A stretch of DNA of 64,000 bases from the NCBI GenBank assembly GCA_903927615.1, contig CAIYNU010000019.1, positions 1 through 64,000 on the forward strand, read 5' to 3'. The stretch is from an uncultured Rhodospirillales bacterium (GTDB lineage: Bacteria > Pseudomonadota > Alphaproteobacteria > Azospirillales > Azospirillaceae). Shown here one piece after another: positions 28,570 through 37,502 of the stretch. The translations under genes were made by a program, and so were the position numbers. The number at the start of each line of letters is the position of its first letter. The first letter of the stretch is position 1. The notes beneath the pieces were generated by a model. It worked only from the letters and a program-made list of their open reading frames with translations, was not told the origin of the DNA and ran no database searches.

Positions 28570-30642
28570 TCAGACCAAGCCCAGGGCATTGATGGCCATG
28601 TCGATCAGTTTGATCCCGACGAACGGCACCAGCAGGCCGCCGGCGCCATAGATCAGCAGATTCCGGCGCAACTGGGTGGCGGCGTCCACCGGCCGATAGG
28701 TGACGCCCTTCAGCGCCAGCGGAATCAGCGCGACGATGACCAGCGCATTGAAAATCGTCGCCGACAGGATGGCACTGGCCGGGCTGCCCAACCCCATGAC
28801 GTTCAGGGCGCCCAGTTCCGGGTAGGTGGTCAGGAACAAGGCCGGGATGATCGCGAAGTATTTGGCCACATCGTTGGCGATGGAAAAGGTGGTCAGGGCG
28901 CCCCGGCTCATCAGCAATTGTTTGCCGATCATCACGATTTCGATCAGCTTGGTCGGGTCGCTTTCCAGGTCCACCATGTTGCCGGCCTCCCGGGCCGCCA
29001 TGGTGCCGGTGTTCATGGCCACCCCGACATCGGCCTGGGCCAGCGCCGGGGCGTCGTTGGAGCCGTCGCCGCACATGGCCACCAGCCGGCCTTTGGCCTG
29101 CTCGCTGCGGATCAACTCCAGCTTGCGTTCGGGGGTGGCCTCGGCCAGAAAGTCGTCGACGCCCGCCTCGGCGGCGATGGCGGCGGCGGTCAGGGGATTG
29201 TCGCCGGTGATCATCACGGTACGGATGCCCATGCGCCGCAACACCTGGAACCGCTCGTGAATGCCGGGCTTGATGATGTCCTTGAGGAACACCACGCCCA
29301 ATGTCCGGCTATCCTGGGCCACCACCAGCGGGGTACCGCCGACCTTCGCCACCCGCTCCACCGCCAGCGCCAACTCGACGGCATGGGGCACCACGCCGTC
29401 ATTCCGCTTGGCCAGGTAGGCCATCAGCGTGTCCGGCGCGCCCTTGCGGATTTCCTGTCCGGGCAGATTGACGCCGCTCATCCGGGTTTGGGCGGTGAAC
29501 GGGATGAAGCGGAGCGTGCCCCGGCGACCGGCGGTGGCTTCCTCCTCCACGGCCTGAAGACCGTAGCGGTCCCGGGCCAGCGAGACGATGGACTTGCCCT
29601 CGGGGGTGTCGTCGGACAGCGAGGCCAGCAACGCCGCCTCGGCCAGGTCCCGCTCGCTGACGCCCGGCACCGGCAGGAATTCCGACGCCATGCGGTTGCC
29701 CAGCGTAATGGTTCCGGTCTTGTCCAGCAGCAGCACGTCGATGTCGCCCGCCGCCTCCACCGCCCGGCCGGACTTGGCCACCACATTGACCTTGACCAAC
29801 CGGTCCATGCCGGCGATGCCGATGGCCGACAGCAGGCCGCCGATGGTGGTGGGAATCAGCGTCACCAACAACGCCACAAGGAAGACCACCGGCACCATGG
29901 TGCCGGACCAGCTCGCGAACGCCTCCAGCGTCACCACCACGATCAGGAAGATCATGGTCATGCCCACCAGCAGGATGGTCAGCGCGATCTCGCTGGGTGT
30001 CTTCTGGCGCTTGGCCCCTTCCACCAGGCCGATCATGCGGTCAAGGAACGATTCACCGGGATTGGCCGCGATCCGGACCACGATGCGGTCCGAGACCACC
30101 CGGGTGCCGCCGGTCACCGCCGAGCGGTCGCCGCCGCTTTCCCGGATCACCGGCGCCGATTCGCCGGTAATCGCCGACTCATCGACGGTGGCGATGCCGG
30201 CCACCACATCACCGTCACCGGGAATGATGCCGCCGGCCACCACCACCACCAGATCGCCGACCCGCAAGGCATCGCTGGGGACGGTCTCACCGGTCTTGGC
30301 GGTGATGCCGTCCACCCGGCACGCCACGGTTTCGGTCTTGGTCTTGCGTAGGGAATCGGCCTGGGCCTTGCCCCGTCCTTCGGCCACCGCTTCGGCAAAA
30401 TTGGCGAACAGCAGAGTGAACAACAGCCAGGCGGTCAACTGTCCGACCAGGGCGGTGTCGGCGCTGCCCTGGGTCAGGTCGCGGATGAACAGCAGGCACG
30501 CCACCACCGTGCCCACGCCAACCACGAACATCACCGGATTGCGGATGAGCGCCGCCGGATTGAGCTTGCGGACGGCATCGAGGGCGGCTGGCCCGGCAAT
30601 CTGGGGGTCTAACAGCGAGACTTCGGCGGGACGATGGATCAT
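28570..30642 (-). CDS. kdpB: Potassium-transporting P-type ATPase subunit B
   Basis: A 690-residue P-type ATPase that drives potassium uptake. P-type signatures: TGES in AITGESAPV (actuator), the phosphorylated Asp in [14 protein letters not shown] (about residue 308), nucleotide-binding [11 protein letters not shown], and [16 protein letters not shown] in the hinge. The C-terminal membrane helices end in [13 protein letters not shown], normal for the family. It lies between kdpA (51 bases upstream) and kdpC. Confidence 0.96.
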   Translation of the reverse strand: MIHRPAEVSLLDPQIAGPAALDAVRKLNPAALIRNPVMFVVGVGTVVACLLFIRDLTQGSADTALVGQLTAWLLFTLLFANFAEAVAEGRGKAQADSLRKTKTETVACRVDGITAKTGETVPSDALRVGDLVVVVAGGIIPGDGDVVAGIATVDESAITGESAPVIRESGGDRSAVTGGTRVVSDRIVVRIAANPGESFLDRMIGLVEGAKRQKTPSEIALTILLVGMTMIFLIVVVTLEAFASWSGTMVPVVFLVALLVTLIPTTIGGLLSAIGIAGMDRLVKVNVVAKSGRAVEAAGDIDVLLLDKTGTITLGNRMASEFLPVPGVSERDLAEAALLASLSDDTPEGKSIVSLARDRYGLQAVEEEATAGRRGTLRFIPFTAQTRMSGVNLPGQEIRKGAPDTLMAYLAKRNDGVVPHAVELALAVERVAKVGGTPLVVAQDSRTLGVVFLKDIIKPGIHERFQVLRRMGIRTVMITGDNPLTAAAIAAEAGVDDFLAEATPERKLELIRSEQAKGRLVAMCGDGSNDAPALAQADVGVAMNTGTMAAREAGNMVDLESDPTKLIEIVMIGKQLLMSRGALTTFSIANDVAKYFAIIPALFLTTYPELGALNVMGLGSPASAILSATIFNALVIVALIPLALKGVTYRPVDAATQLRRNLLIYGAGGLLVPFVGIKLIDMAINALGLV

Positions 30643-30693
30643 GACGGGGTCTCTACAGGCACCGGGGGCCGGGGGCTAATCCGGGGAGGCCGT

Positions 30694-32421
30694 TCAAAAG
30701 CTGTTGCCGTGGATCATGGCCAGGTGCTCGACCACCGGACCCAGTGCCAGCGCCGGGAAAAAAGTCAGTCCCCCGACGATCAGAATCACGCCCATGACCA
30801 GCGAAATGAACAGCGGCCCATGGGTCGGCAGGGTCCCGGCCGAGGGCGGCACCAGTTTTTTGGCGGCCAGGGAACCGGCGATCGCCAGCAAGGGGATCAT
30901 GGTCAGGTAGCGGCCGAGCAGGACCACCACACCGATCATGGTTTCCTGGTAGGTGGAATCCGCCCCGAAGCCGGCGAAGGCCGAGCCGTTGTTGCCCACC
31001 GCCGAGGCATAGGCATAGAGCAGTTGGGACAGGCCGTGCGGCCCGGGCTGGCTGATGGCGGCGGCGCCCGCCGGTATCACCAGGCTGAGGGCGCCGAAGC
31101 CGAGCACGCCCACCGGCACCACCAGCAAGGCCAGCACCGCCAGTTTGATCTCGCGGGATTCGATCTTTTTGCCGAGATACTCGGGGGTGCGACCGACCAT
31201 CAGCCCGGCGATGAACACGGTGATGATCACGAACACCAGCATGCCGTACAAGCCGGCACCGACGCCCCCGAAAATCACCTCGCCGAGTTTCATGTTGATC
31301 ATCAACACCAGCCCGCCGAGCGGCGTGAAGCTGTCGTGCATGGCGTTGACCGAGCCATTGGACGCGGCGGTGGTGGCGGTCGCCCACAGCGCCGAGGCGG
31401 CGATGCCGAAACGAACCTCCTTGCCCTCCATGTTGCCGCCGGCCTGGAGCGACGAGGCGTGCTGGTCGAGGTTCAGTCCCGCCAGCAGCGGGTTGGGTTG
31501 GCTCTCGCACCACCAGGTCGCCGCCAGCCCCAGGGAAAACAGCACCGCCATCACCGTAAACAACGCCCAGCCCTGGCGCTGGTCGCCCACCATCCGGCCG
31601 AAGGTGAAGGTCAGGGCGGCGGCGATGGCCAGAATCGCCCAGGTCTGGATCAGATTGGCCAGCGGCGTCGGGTTTTCGAACGGATGGGCGGAATTGGCGT
31701 TGTAGAAGCCGCCGCCATTGCTGCCCAATTGCTTGATGGCGAGCTGGGACGCCACCGGCCCTTCGGGCAGGATCTGGGTCGGCCCCTCGAGGGTGGTGAC
31801 GGTGGCCGGCGACACCAGCGTCTGGGGCACGCCCTGCCAGACCAGAAACAGCGCCATCACCACCGACAGCGGCAGCAGCAGGTAGAGCGTTCCCCGAACC
31901 ACGTCCACGTAAAAATTGCCGATGGTTTTGCTGCACCGGCGGGTCAGACCGCGGATCAATGCCATCAGCAACGCGATGCCGGTGGCCGCCGACAGGAAAT
32001 TCTGGACCGTCACGCCCAACATCTGGCTCAGCAGGCTTAACGCCTGTTCGCCGCTATAGGCCTGCCAGTTGGTGTTGGTGACGAAACTGGCCGCGATGTT
32101 GAAAGCCAGCGCCGGCGAAACCCCGGACGCGCCGCCGGGATTGAACGGCAGCAGCCCTTGCAGTCGCACCTCGCCATACAGCAGCAAGGCTCCCAGCAGG
32201 TTGAACGCCAGCAGGGAGGTCGCATAGGCCGACCAGTTCTGTTCGCGCCCGGGGTTGATCCCGGCCAGGCGGTAAATCCCCCGCTCCAGCGGCCCGACCA
32301 CCGGCTGGAGCAGAACCGGTTCGCCCGTAAAGACCCGGGCCATGTAGCCGCCCAGCACCGGCACCGCCGCGACCAGCAACGCCAAAAACAGGGCGAGTTG
32401 GCCCAAGCCTTGAATCGTCAT
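30694..32421 (-). CDS. kdpA: Potassium-transporting ATPase subunit A
   Basis: A 575-residue channel-like subunit that selects and passes potassium. The four degenerate selectivity-filter repeats can be seen: [42 protein letters not shown] and [12 protein letters not shown]. The start is the ATG at 32421 ([16 protein letters not shown]), 20 bases after the kdpF stop, giving a typical length. Confidence 0.95.
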   Translation of the reverse strand: MTIQGLGQLALFLALLVAAVPVLGGYMARVFTGEPVLLQPVVGPLERGIYRLAGINPGREQNWSAYATSLLAFNLLGALLLYGEVRLQGLLPFNPGGASGVSPALAFNIAASFVTNTNWQAYSGEQALSLLSQMLGVTVQNFLSAATGIALLMALIRGLTRRCSKTIGNFYVDVVRGTLYLLLPLSVVMALFLVWQGVPQTLVSPATVTTLEGPTQILPEGPVASQLAIKQLGSNGGGFYNANSAHPFENPTPLANLIQTWAILAIAAALTFTFGRMVGDQRQGWALFTVMAVLFSLGLAATWWCESQPNPLLAGLNLDQHASSLQAGGNMEGKEVRFGIAASALWATATTAASNGSVNAMHDSFTPLGGLVLMINMKLGEVIFGGVGAGLYGMLVFVIITVFIAGLMVGRTPEYLGKKIESREIKLAVLALLVVPVGVLGFGALSLVIPAGAAAISQPGPHGLSQLLYAYASAVGNNGSAFAGFGADSTYQETMIGVVVLLGRYLTMIPLLAIAGSLAAKKLVPPSAGTLPTHGPLFISLVMGVILIVGGLTFFPALALGPVVEHLAMIHGNSF

Positions 32422-32441
32422 CTTGGGGACGCTCCCTGGGT

Positions 32442-32531
32442 TCAGAAATGTTCCGGCCGGATCAGCGCATAGAACAGGTAGCCTTGCAGGAACGCGGCGA
32501 CCACGCCACCAATCAGCAGTTCCCAGATCAT
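32442..32531 (-). CDS. kdpF: Potassium-transporting ATPase subunit F (29 residues)
   Basis: The minus strand encodes 29 residues, beginning [20 protein letters not shown] and ending LIRPEHF: a single membrane helix with the [10 protein letters not shown] ending typical of KdpF. A GGAG ribosome binding site lies just upstream. KdpF is a lipid-like stabiliser of the KdpABC complex. It is too short for routine gene calling. Confidence 0.88.
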   Translation of the reverse strand: MIWELLIGGVVAAFLQGYLFYALIRPEHF

Positions 32532-32542
32532 CGACAGCTCCG

Positions 32543-32626
32543 TTAAAGGCGATCGCAGGACCGCAGGAAACCATAACAGGCAGCAAAGAACCCGACAAGA
32601 ACGGCGACGAAGACGACATCAAGCAT
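32543..32626 (-). CDS. Tiny membrane ORF ahead of kdpF (27 residues)
   Basis: Starting at ATG 32626 after a GGGGAG ribosome binding site, 27 codons begin [20 protein letters not shown] and end LRSCDRL: one hydrophobic helix with a short CDRL tail. It ends 11 bases before the kdpF start. I recall similar 25-30 residue peptides ending in CDRL upstream of kdpF in other bacteria, but this is from memory and was not searched. It may be an additional small partner of the pump or a leader peptide. Confidence 0.6.
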   Translation of the reverse strand: MLDVVFVAVLVGFFAACYGFLRSCDRL

Positions 32627-32665
32627 AATGGGCTCCCCGGAACCTAAAGCGTCGTGGTCGGGTGG

Positions 32666-34333
32666 TCATGGGCGGTTGACGATGCGCCGGGACTGGATCG
32701 CCGAGACCGCACAACGCAACGGCAGATCCGGTCCGGTCCTGGCCTCACCTTCCTTGGCGTCGGTTCCCTTGGCATCGGTTCCCTTGGCGTCGGGCGTCGC
32801 CGAGGGCGTCGGCGCGGCTTCGGTTGTCGGCGTCGGCGTCCCGGCTTCGGCCGGGACCGGGGCCGGCTCGGCCACGTCCGGGCAATAATCGGCCATCCGC
32901 AACGGCGACGGTTTAACGGGCGGCACCGACAGGTCGGCACAGGTGGCAGGGTCCTGGTGGGGCTCTTCGGCGTGCCCGGGTACCGGAGGGGTCTTGATCT
33001 CCAGGTCGGGGGAAACGCCGACGCAGTCGACCGGCGTGCCGTTCGGCCGGTAGTAACGGGCGGTGGTCAGGCGCAAGGCGCCGGCATCGGGCAACGGACT
33101 GACGGTCTGGACCGAGCCCTTGCCGTAGGAACGGGTGCCGAACACCAGCGCCCGCTTGTGGTCCTGGAGCGCGGCGGTGACGATTTCCGAGGCCGAGGCC
33201 GAGCCGCCGTTGATCAGCACCACCATCGGCAGGCCGGGAATCAGGCTGTCGCCCGACGCGTCATAGCTGCGACCTTCGGCCGAGCGGCGCCCGCGTACCG
33301 AGACGATTTCCCCACTGGCGATGAAGTCGTCGCCGACCGCGATCGCCTGATCGAGCAACCCGCCGGGATCGTTGCGCAAATCCAGCACCAGGCCGGCCAG
33401 CCGGCGGCCGGTGGTCTGCTTGATTTTCGCCACCGCGTCCTCAAGCTCGACCGAGGTTCGCTCGTTGAAGGTGGTAATGCGGACATAGCCCACCGACCGG
33501 TTCTCGACTCGGGACTGCACCGGGTGCAGTTTGACGATGCTGCGAACCAGCGACACCACCTGGGTCGGACCGGCTTCGCCCCGGCGCAAGGTCAGGCGCA
33601 CGGTGGTGCCGGTCGGCCCGCGCATCCGAAACACCGCTTGAATCAGGGTCAGCCCCTTGACCGGAACGCCGTCCACCTCGCTGATCAGGTCCCCGGAGCG
33701 CAGACCGGCTTCGGCCGCCGGGGTGCCGTCGATGGGCGCCACCACCCGGATGAACCCGGTCTTCTGGTCCAGGGTCACTTCGATGCCGAGGCCGCCGAAC
33801 TCGCCATGAGTCTGGGCCTGCATATTGCGGTAATTTTCCGGGTTGAGATAAGATGAATAAGGATCCAGCCCCGACATCATGCCCGTGATGGCCACTTCCA
33901 TCAACTCGCGGTCGGTGAGCGGACCGCCGCTCTCGCCGCTCTTGCCTTCGCCGCCCTTGCGCAACCCCTTGATCGCGCCGTCAATCAACGTGGTGGGTTC
34001 CACCACCCGGACATAATCCTGAACGATGCGGCCCAACACCTCACCGAACAGGGCGACGTTGGGATCGTCGGGGCGCAATTCCTGATGACTGGGACGAAGC
34101 TGTTCGAACGCCGTTTTCAAGCGTTGCAAGCTGCTTTCCACATTGGGGGTGGCCAGGACCGCGGCAGTTTCGCTCGACGGTCGTCCCGATCCCCAGGAAA
34201 ACACCGGCCAATCCAGGCATCCTCCCAGCGGCAGCACCAGGGGTGCCAGCGCCAGCAGCGGCGCAAACCGCCCCAGGGCACGAGAAGACCGGCGGGGGCA
34301 GGCGCATGGCGCGGCGGAAAAAGTCTTCGGCAC
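32666..34333 (-). CDS. S41 family C-terminal processing protease, predicted lipoprotein
   Basis: A carboxyl-terminal processing protease of about 555 residues. An N-terminal signal ends in a lipobox (LVLPLGGC), so it is probably a lipoprotein. A PDZ domain (GGLGIEVTLDQKTGFIRVVA) precedes the protease domain, where the nucleophile lies in NGGSASASEIV and the catalytic Lys in GTRSYGKGSVQ. The tail holds a DAKGT repeat and is acidic and proline-rich. The start is uncertain: GTG 34333, TTG 34345 or TTG 34408. It ends only 39 bases before the tiny ORF at the head of kdp, so read-through into kdp is possible. Confidence 0.88.
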   Translation of the reverse strand: MPKTFSAAPCACPRRSSRALGRFAPLLALAPLVLPLGGCLDWPVFSWGSGRPSSETAAVLATPNVESSLQRLKTAFEQLRPSHQELRPDDPNVALFGEVLGRIVQDYVRVVEPTTLIDGAIKGLRKGGEGKSGESGGPLTDRELMEVAITGMMSGLDPYSSYLNPENYRNMQAQTHGEFGGLGIEVTLDQKTGFIRVVAPIDGTPAAEAGLRSGDLISEVDGVPVKGLTLIQAVFRMRGPTGTTVRLTLRRGEAGPTQVVSLVRSIVKLHPVQSRVENRSVGYVRITTFNERTSVELEDAVAKIKQTTGRRLAGLVLDLRNDPGGLLDQAIAVGDDFIASGEIVSVRGRRSAEGRSYDASGDSLIPGLPMVVLINGGSASASEIVTAALQDHKRALVFGTRSYGKGSVQTVSPLPDAGALRLTTARYYRPNGTPVDCVGVSPDLEIKTPPVPGHAEEPHQDPATCADLSVPPVKPSPLRMADYCPDVAEPAPVPAEAGTPTPTTEAAPTPSATPDAKGTDAKGTDAKEGEARTGPDLPLRCAVSAIQSRRIVNRP

Positions 34334-34779
34334 GGGTGTGATCAACCTTACTGCGAGACGGCGACGAGCGGGGGTGACGGCTGGCGCCGTCGATCCCCGA
34401 CGAAGCAAGAGGAAGCTTGCGACACCGGACTGTCAAGCCTTCTTGGTGGTTGCCCTGCGGCATATTTTGGTGCCGCAGCGTCAGGGGTCCAATGGTCGCC
34501 ATCGGCGGGTCACCATCCCCGCGGCGGCCCGAGGAAACAGACAAGCGGTTTCCGATCCCGTTGCATCGCCGTTGGGAGCGCGGGCGTCTCGCCCGCCCCT
34601 TGGCGGCAATGCTTTGAGCAGCGGCCGGTGCCATGACAGACCAGCGAAACCTTCGCACGGGATTTTGAACAATCACTGGGACCGTTGATCGGCCGGTTTA
34701 ACACCGGTAGCCTCGGGCGACCCCGGGAGGCTCCTCCGCCGGCCCCGGGCCCGGTGACGTTTGATCCAGCAGGACCACC
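34334..34779. other. Divergent intergenic region with small palindromes
   Basis: This 446-base gap separates the S41 protease from the methyltransferase. It contains two hairpins: CTGCGGCA/TGCCGCAG (34455-34478) and GCGGGCGTCTCGCCCGC (about 34579-34595). No convincing coding sequence or promoter was found; upstream in-frame starts for the protease extend into its first 75 bases. Confidence 0.5.
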
Positions 34780-36027
34780 ATGACCGATGCGTTGCGAGCA
34801 CAGTACGAGGCTTACCCCTATCCGGCCCGAGACCCGGCCGACGAGGACCGGCGGCTGGTGGTGGGGTCGCCCAGCCATCTGGACCAGCTCAATCATTACG
34901 TGTTCGGGGGCCGGCTGGATTTCACCCGGCCGTTGCGGGTGTTGGTGGCCGGCGGCGGCACCGGCGACGCGACGATCATGCTGGCGCAGCAGTTGCGGGA
35001 CGCCGGGGTGCCCGCCTCCATCACCTGCCTGGACCTGTCCGAAGCCGCGCTGGACATCGCCGCAGCGCGGGCCAGGCGCCGGGGCCTGGAGACCATCACG
35101 TTTCATCGGGGCTCGCTGCTGGACCTGGAGCCGACCGGCTTTGGATCGTTCGACTATATTGACTGCTGTGGTGTGCTCCATCATTTAGAAAGCCCGGGGG
35201 CGGGATTGTCGGCGTTGACGTCGGTGCTGGCCCCCGGTGGCGGCATCGGGCTGATGGTCTATGCCCCCTATGGCCGCAACGGCGTTTACCCGCTCCAGGA
35301 TGCCTTGCGCACCTTGGGCGCCGGCCTGTCCGCCGCGGAACAGGTGGCGCTGGCGCGTCGCCTGCTGCGCCAGTTGCCGCCCGGCAATGGTTTTCGCAAC
35401 AATCCCCACCTCGGTGATCACATCGCGTCGGATGCCGGGCTCTATGATCTGCTGTTGCACAGCCGGGACCGGGCCTTCACGGTCCCGGACCTGGCGGCCT
35501 TGGCCAAGAGCTGTGATCTGGTGCTGACCGGCCTGATCGAGCCCGCCCTTTACGAGCCCGCGAACTACGTCAAGGACCCGCATCTCTTGAAGCGGCTGCA
35601 AGGTCTGTCCTGGCTGGAGCGCGCGGCGTGGGCCGAGCAGGTGGGGGGCGTGGTGGCCAAGCACATCGGCTATCTGGTCCGACCCGAAGACGCCGCCGGC
35701 GCGGTGGCGCACCCCACCGATCCCGGGGTCTGTCCGGTTCTGCATGATCTGGACGGCCCGGCGCTGGCGGCCGGACTGACGCCCGGCGCGATTTTGGATG
35801 CGGATTTACCGGGCTTGGCGCTGGCGTTGCCGTTGCCCCGGCTGGCCGGGCCGCTGCTGGCGCGGATCGACGGCCGGACCAGCCTTGCGGCGCTTCACCA
35901 GCACCTGATGACCCTGGATCGCGGTCTGGAGTGGGCGACGTTCAAACGCCAGTTCGACCAGCTCTACAGCCTGCTGAACGGCATCGGCAAACTGTATCTG
36001 AGGGCCACGGCGCCCGGAAGCCGTTAA
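34780..36027 (+). CDS. Class I SAM-dependent methyltransferase
   Basis: A 415-residue protein. Residues of about 1-190 form a Rossmann methyltransferase: motif I VLVAGGGTGDAT, acidic strand-2 end ITCLDLSEAALDIA, motif IV FDYIDCCGVLHHLESP and a post-motif GGGIGLMVYA. The C-terminal half (about 200-415) resembles a methyltransferase regulatory/PqqD-like extension (ARIDGRTSLAALHQHLM). The N-terminal LRAQYEAYPYPARDP motif is common in this group. Substrate unknown. Its stop overlaps the convergent RNase D stop by four bases. Confidence 0.85.
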   Translation: MTDALRAQYEAYPYPARDPADEDRRLVVGSPSHLDQLNHYVFGGRLDFTRPLRVLVAGGGTGDATIMLAQQLRDAGVPASITCLDLSEAALDIAAARARRRGLETITFHRGSLLDLEPTGFGSFDYIDCCGVLHHLESPGAGLSALTSVLAPGGGIGLMVYAPYGRNGVYPLQDALRTLGAGLSAAEQVALARRLLRQLPPGNGFRNNPHLGDHIASDAGLYDLLLHSRDRAFTVPDLAALAKSCDLVLTGLIEPALYEPANYVKDPHLLKRLQGLSWLERAAWAEQVGGVVAKHIGYLVRPEDAAGAVAHPTDPGVCPVLHDLDGPALAAGLTPGAILDADLPGLALALPLPRLAGPLLARIDGRTSLAALHQHLMTLDRGLEWATFKRQFDQLYSLLNGIGKLYLRATAPGSR

Positions 36028-37205
36028 TCTTGGGAGGCCGGCGCGTCCCCGGCGTTCTCGAGCGGCACCAGCCGGAGCCGGGTCCCGGAAATGGCGAGCG
36101 CCAGCCGCCCCCGCTTGAGCGCCAGGGCGTCTTTGCCGAACAGCTCCCGACGCCAGCCCGCGAGCGCCGGCACATCCGCCCCGTCATCGGCGGCGATGGC
36201 ATCCAAATCGGCGGCCGAAGCCACCAGTTTGCTGGCCACGTGGTGGTCTTCGCATTTCATTTTCAACAGGACGCGCAACAACTCCACCACCGAGGCAGCG
36301 CCGGGCGGGAGGTCTCCGGCACTTTCTTCGCGCGGGCATTGGTCATCGGGAAGCGCCAGGCCGCGGGCGATGGCCGCCAGCAGGTCGGCGCCCATCCGGC
36401 TTTCGGCCAAGCTGCGCCCCAGACCGCGGACGCGCGCCAGTTCTTCCACGTTGGTTGGAGCGTGGGCGGCGATTTCCAACAGCGCCTCGTCCCGGACCAC
36501 CCGCCCCCGCGGCAGATCCCGGGTCTGGGCCTCGCGTTCCCGCCAAGCGGCAATCTCGCGCAGAATCGCCCGGAAGCGGGGCTTGGTCGAGCGCACCTTG
36601 AGGCGCAACCACGACGATTCGGGATCCACGGTGTAGGTGGTGGCGTTGGTCAGGACCGACATCTCCTGATCAAGCCAGTTCGCACGCCCGCTTTTGGTCA
36701 GCCGCCGCCGCAGTTTATCATAGACGGGGCGAAGGTGAATCACGTCGGACAGCGCGTAAGCCAGTTGCCGCTCGGTCAACGGCCGCAACGACCAGTCGGT
36801 AAAGCGACTCGATTTGTCGACTCGCACCCCGGCCAGCTTCGACACCAGCGTCTCGTAACTGACGCTGTCCCCGAAGCCGCAGACCATCGCCGCCACCTGG
36901 GTGTCGAACAACGGCGCCGGCACCTGTCCCGCCAGATGGAAGAAAATCTCAATGTCCTGACGCGCGGCGTGGAATACCTTTAGAACCGAAGACGCCGCCA
37001 TCAGATCATAAAGCGGGCGCAGATCCAGGCCGGCGGCCAGCGGATCGATGGCCACAGCTTCCCCCGGCCCGGCCACCTGAACCAGGCACAGTTGTGGCCA
37101 GTAGGTTTTTTCGCGCATGAACTCGGTGTCGACGGTGACGAAATCCGCCGCCGCCTGTCGGGCACAAAACGCTGCTAATGATTCGGTGGTGGTGATCAGG
37201 CTCAT
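36024..37205 (-). CDS. rnd: Ribonuclease D
   Basis: A 3'-5' exoribonuclease of 393 residues that matures tRNA and other stable RNA. The DEDDy catalytic set is visible: VTVDTEFMRE, LKVFHAARQDIEIFF and YALSDVIHLRPVYDKL. An HRDC domain follows (LPRGRVVRDEALLEIAAHAP). ATG 37205 is used; an alternative ATG at 37217 would add four residues. Transcription is divergent from the GGDEF gene across about 300 bases. Confidence 0.93.
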   Translation of the reverse strand: MSLITTTESLAAFCARQAAADFVTVDTEFMREKTYWPQLCLVQVAGPGEAVAIDPLAAGLDLRPLYDLMAASSVLKVFHAARQDIEIFFHLAGQVPAPLFDTQVAAMVCGFGDSVSYETLVSKLAGVRVDKSSRFTDWSLRPLTERQLAYALSDVIHLRPVYDKLRRRLTKSGRANWLDQEMSVLTNATTYTVDPESSWLRLKVRSTKPRFRAILREIAAWREREAQTRDLPRGRVVRDEALLEIAAHAPTNVEELARVRGLGRSLAESRMGADLLAAIARGLALPDDQCPREESAGDLPPGAASVVELLRVLLKMKCEDHHVASKLVASAADLDAIAADDGADVPALAGWRRELFGKDALALKRGRLALAISGTRLRLVPLENAGDAPASQD

Positions 37206-37502
37206 GGCGGCACTCATACACCACCCGGGGCGCGAGGGAAAGCCGGGGCGAAGGCCGCGGCAGATCTTCTTGTCCGTGGCGGCGCGGGCGTGACTCCGAA
37301 CCCGATCCGTCGGGCGCGGACCGTCCCCGCTGTGCGCGGCGGTGATGGCCAATGAGCAAAACAGGTCTGGGTCCCCTGGGATAACCAGCCCTATGATGGA
37401 GTCGCCGTTGCCGGCACGGTTTGGCACCCCGAGATCGATAAAGGATCACGGGAATCATGCTCAAAAAGCAAAGGTGAGGCCGATGGAGATCGGAGGCTGT
37501 TG
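37206..37502. other. Divergent intergenic region upstream of rnd and the GGDEF gene
   Basis: About 300 bases between two divergent genes. I see a GGAGG ribosome binding site at its right end for the GGDEF gene, but no clear promoter, repeat or small gene. Confidence 0.4.
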
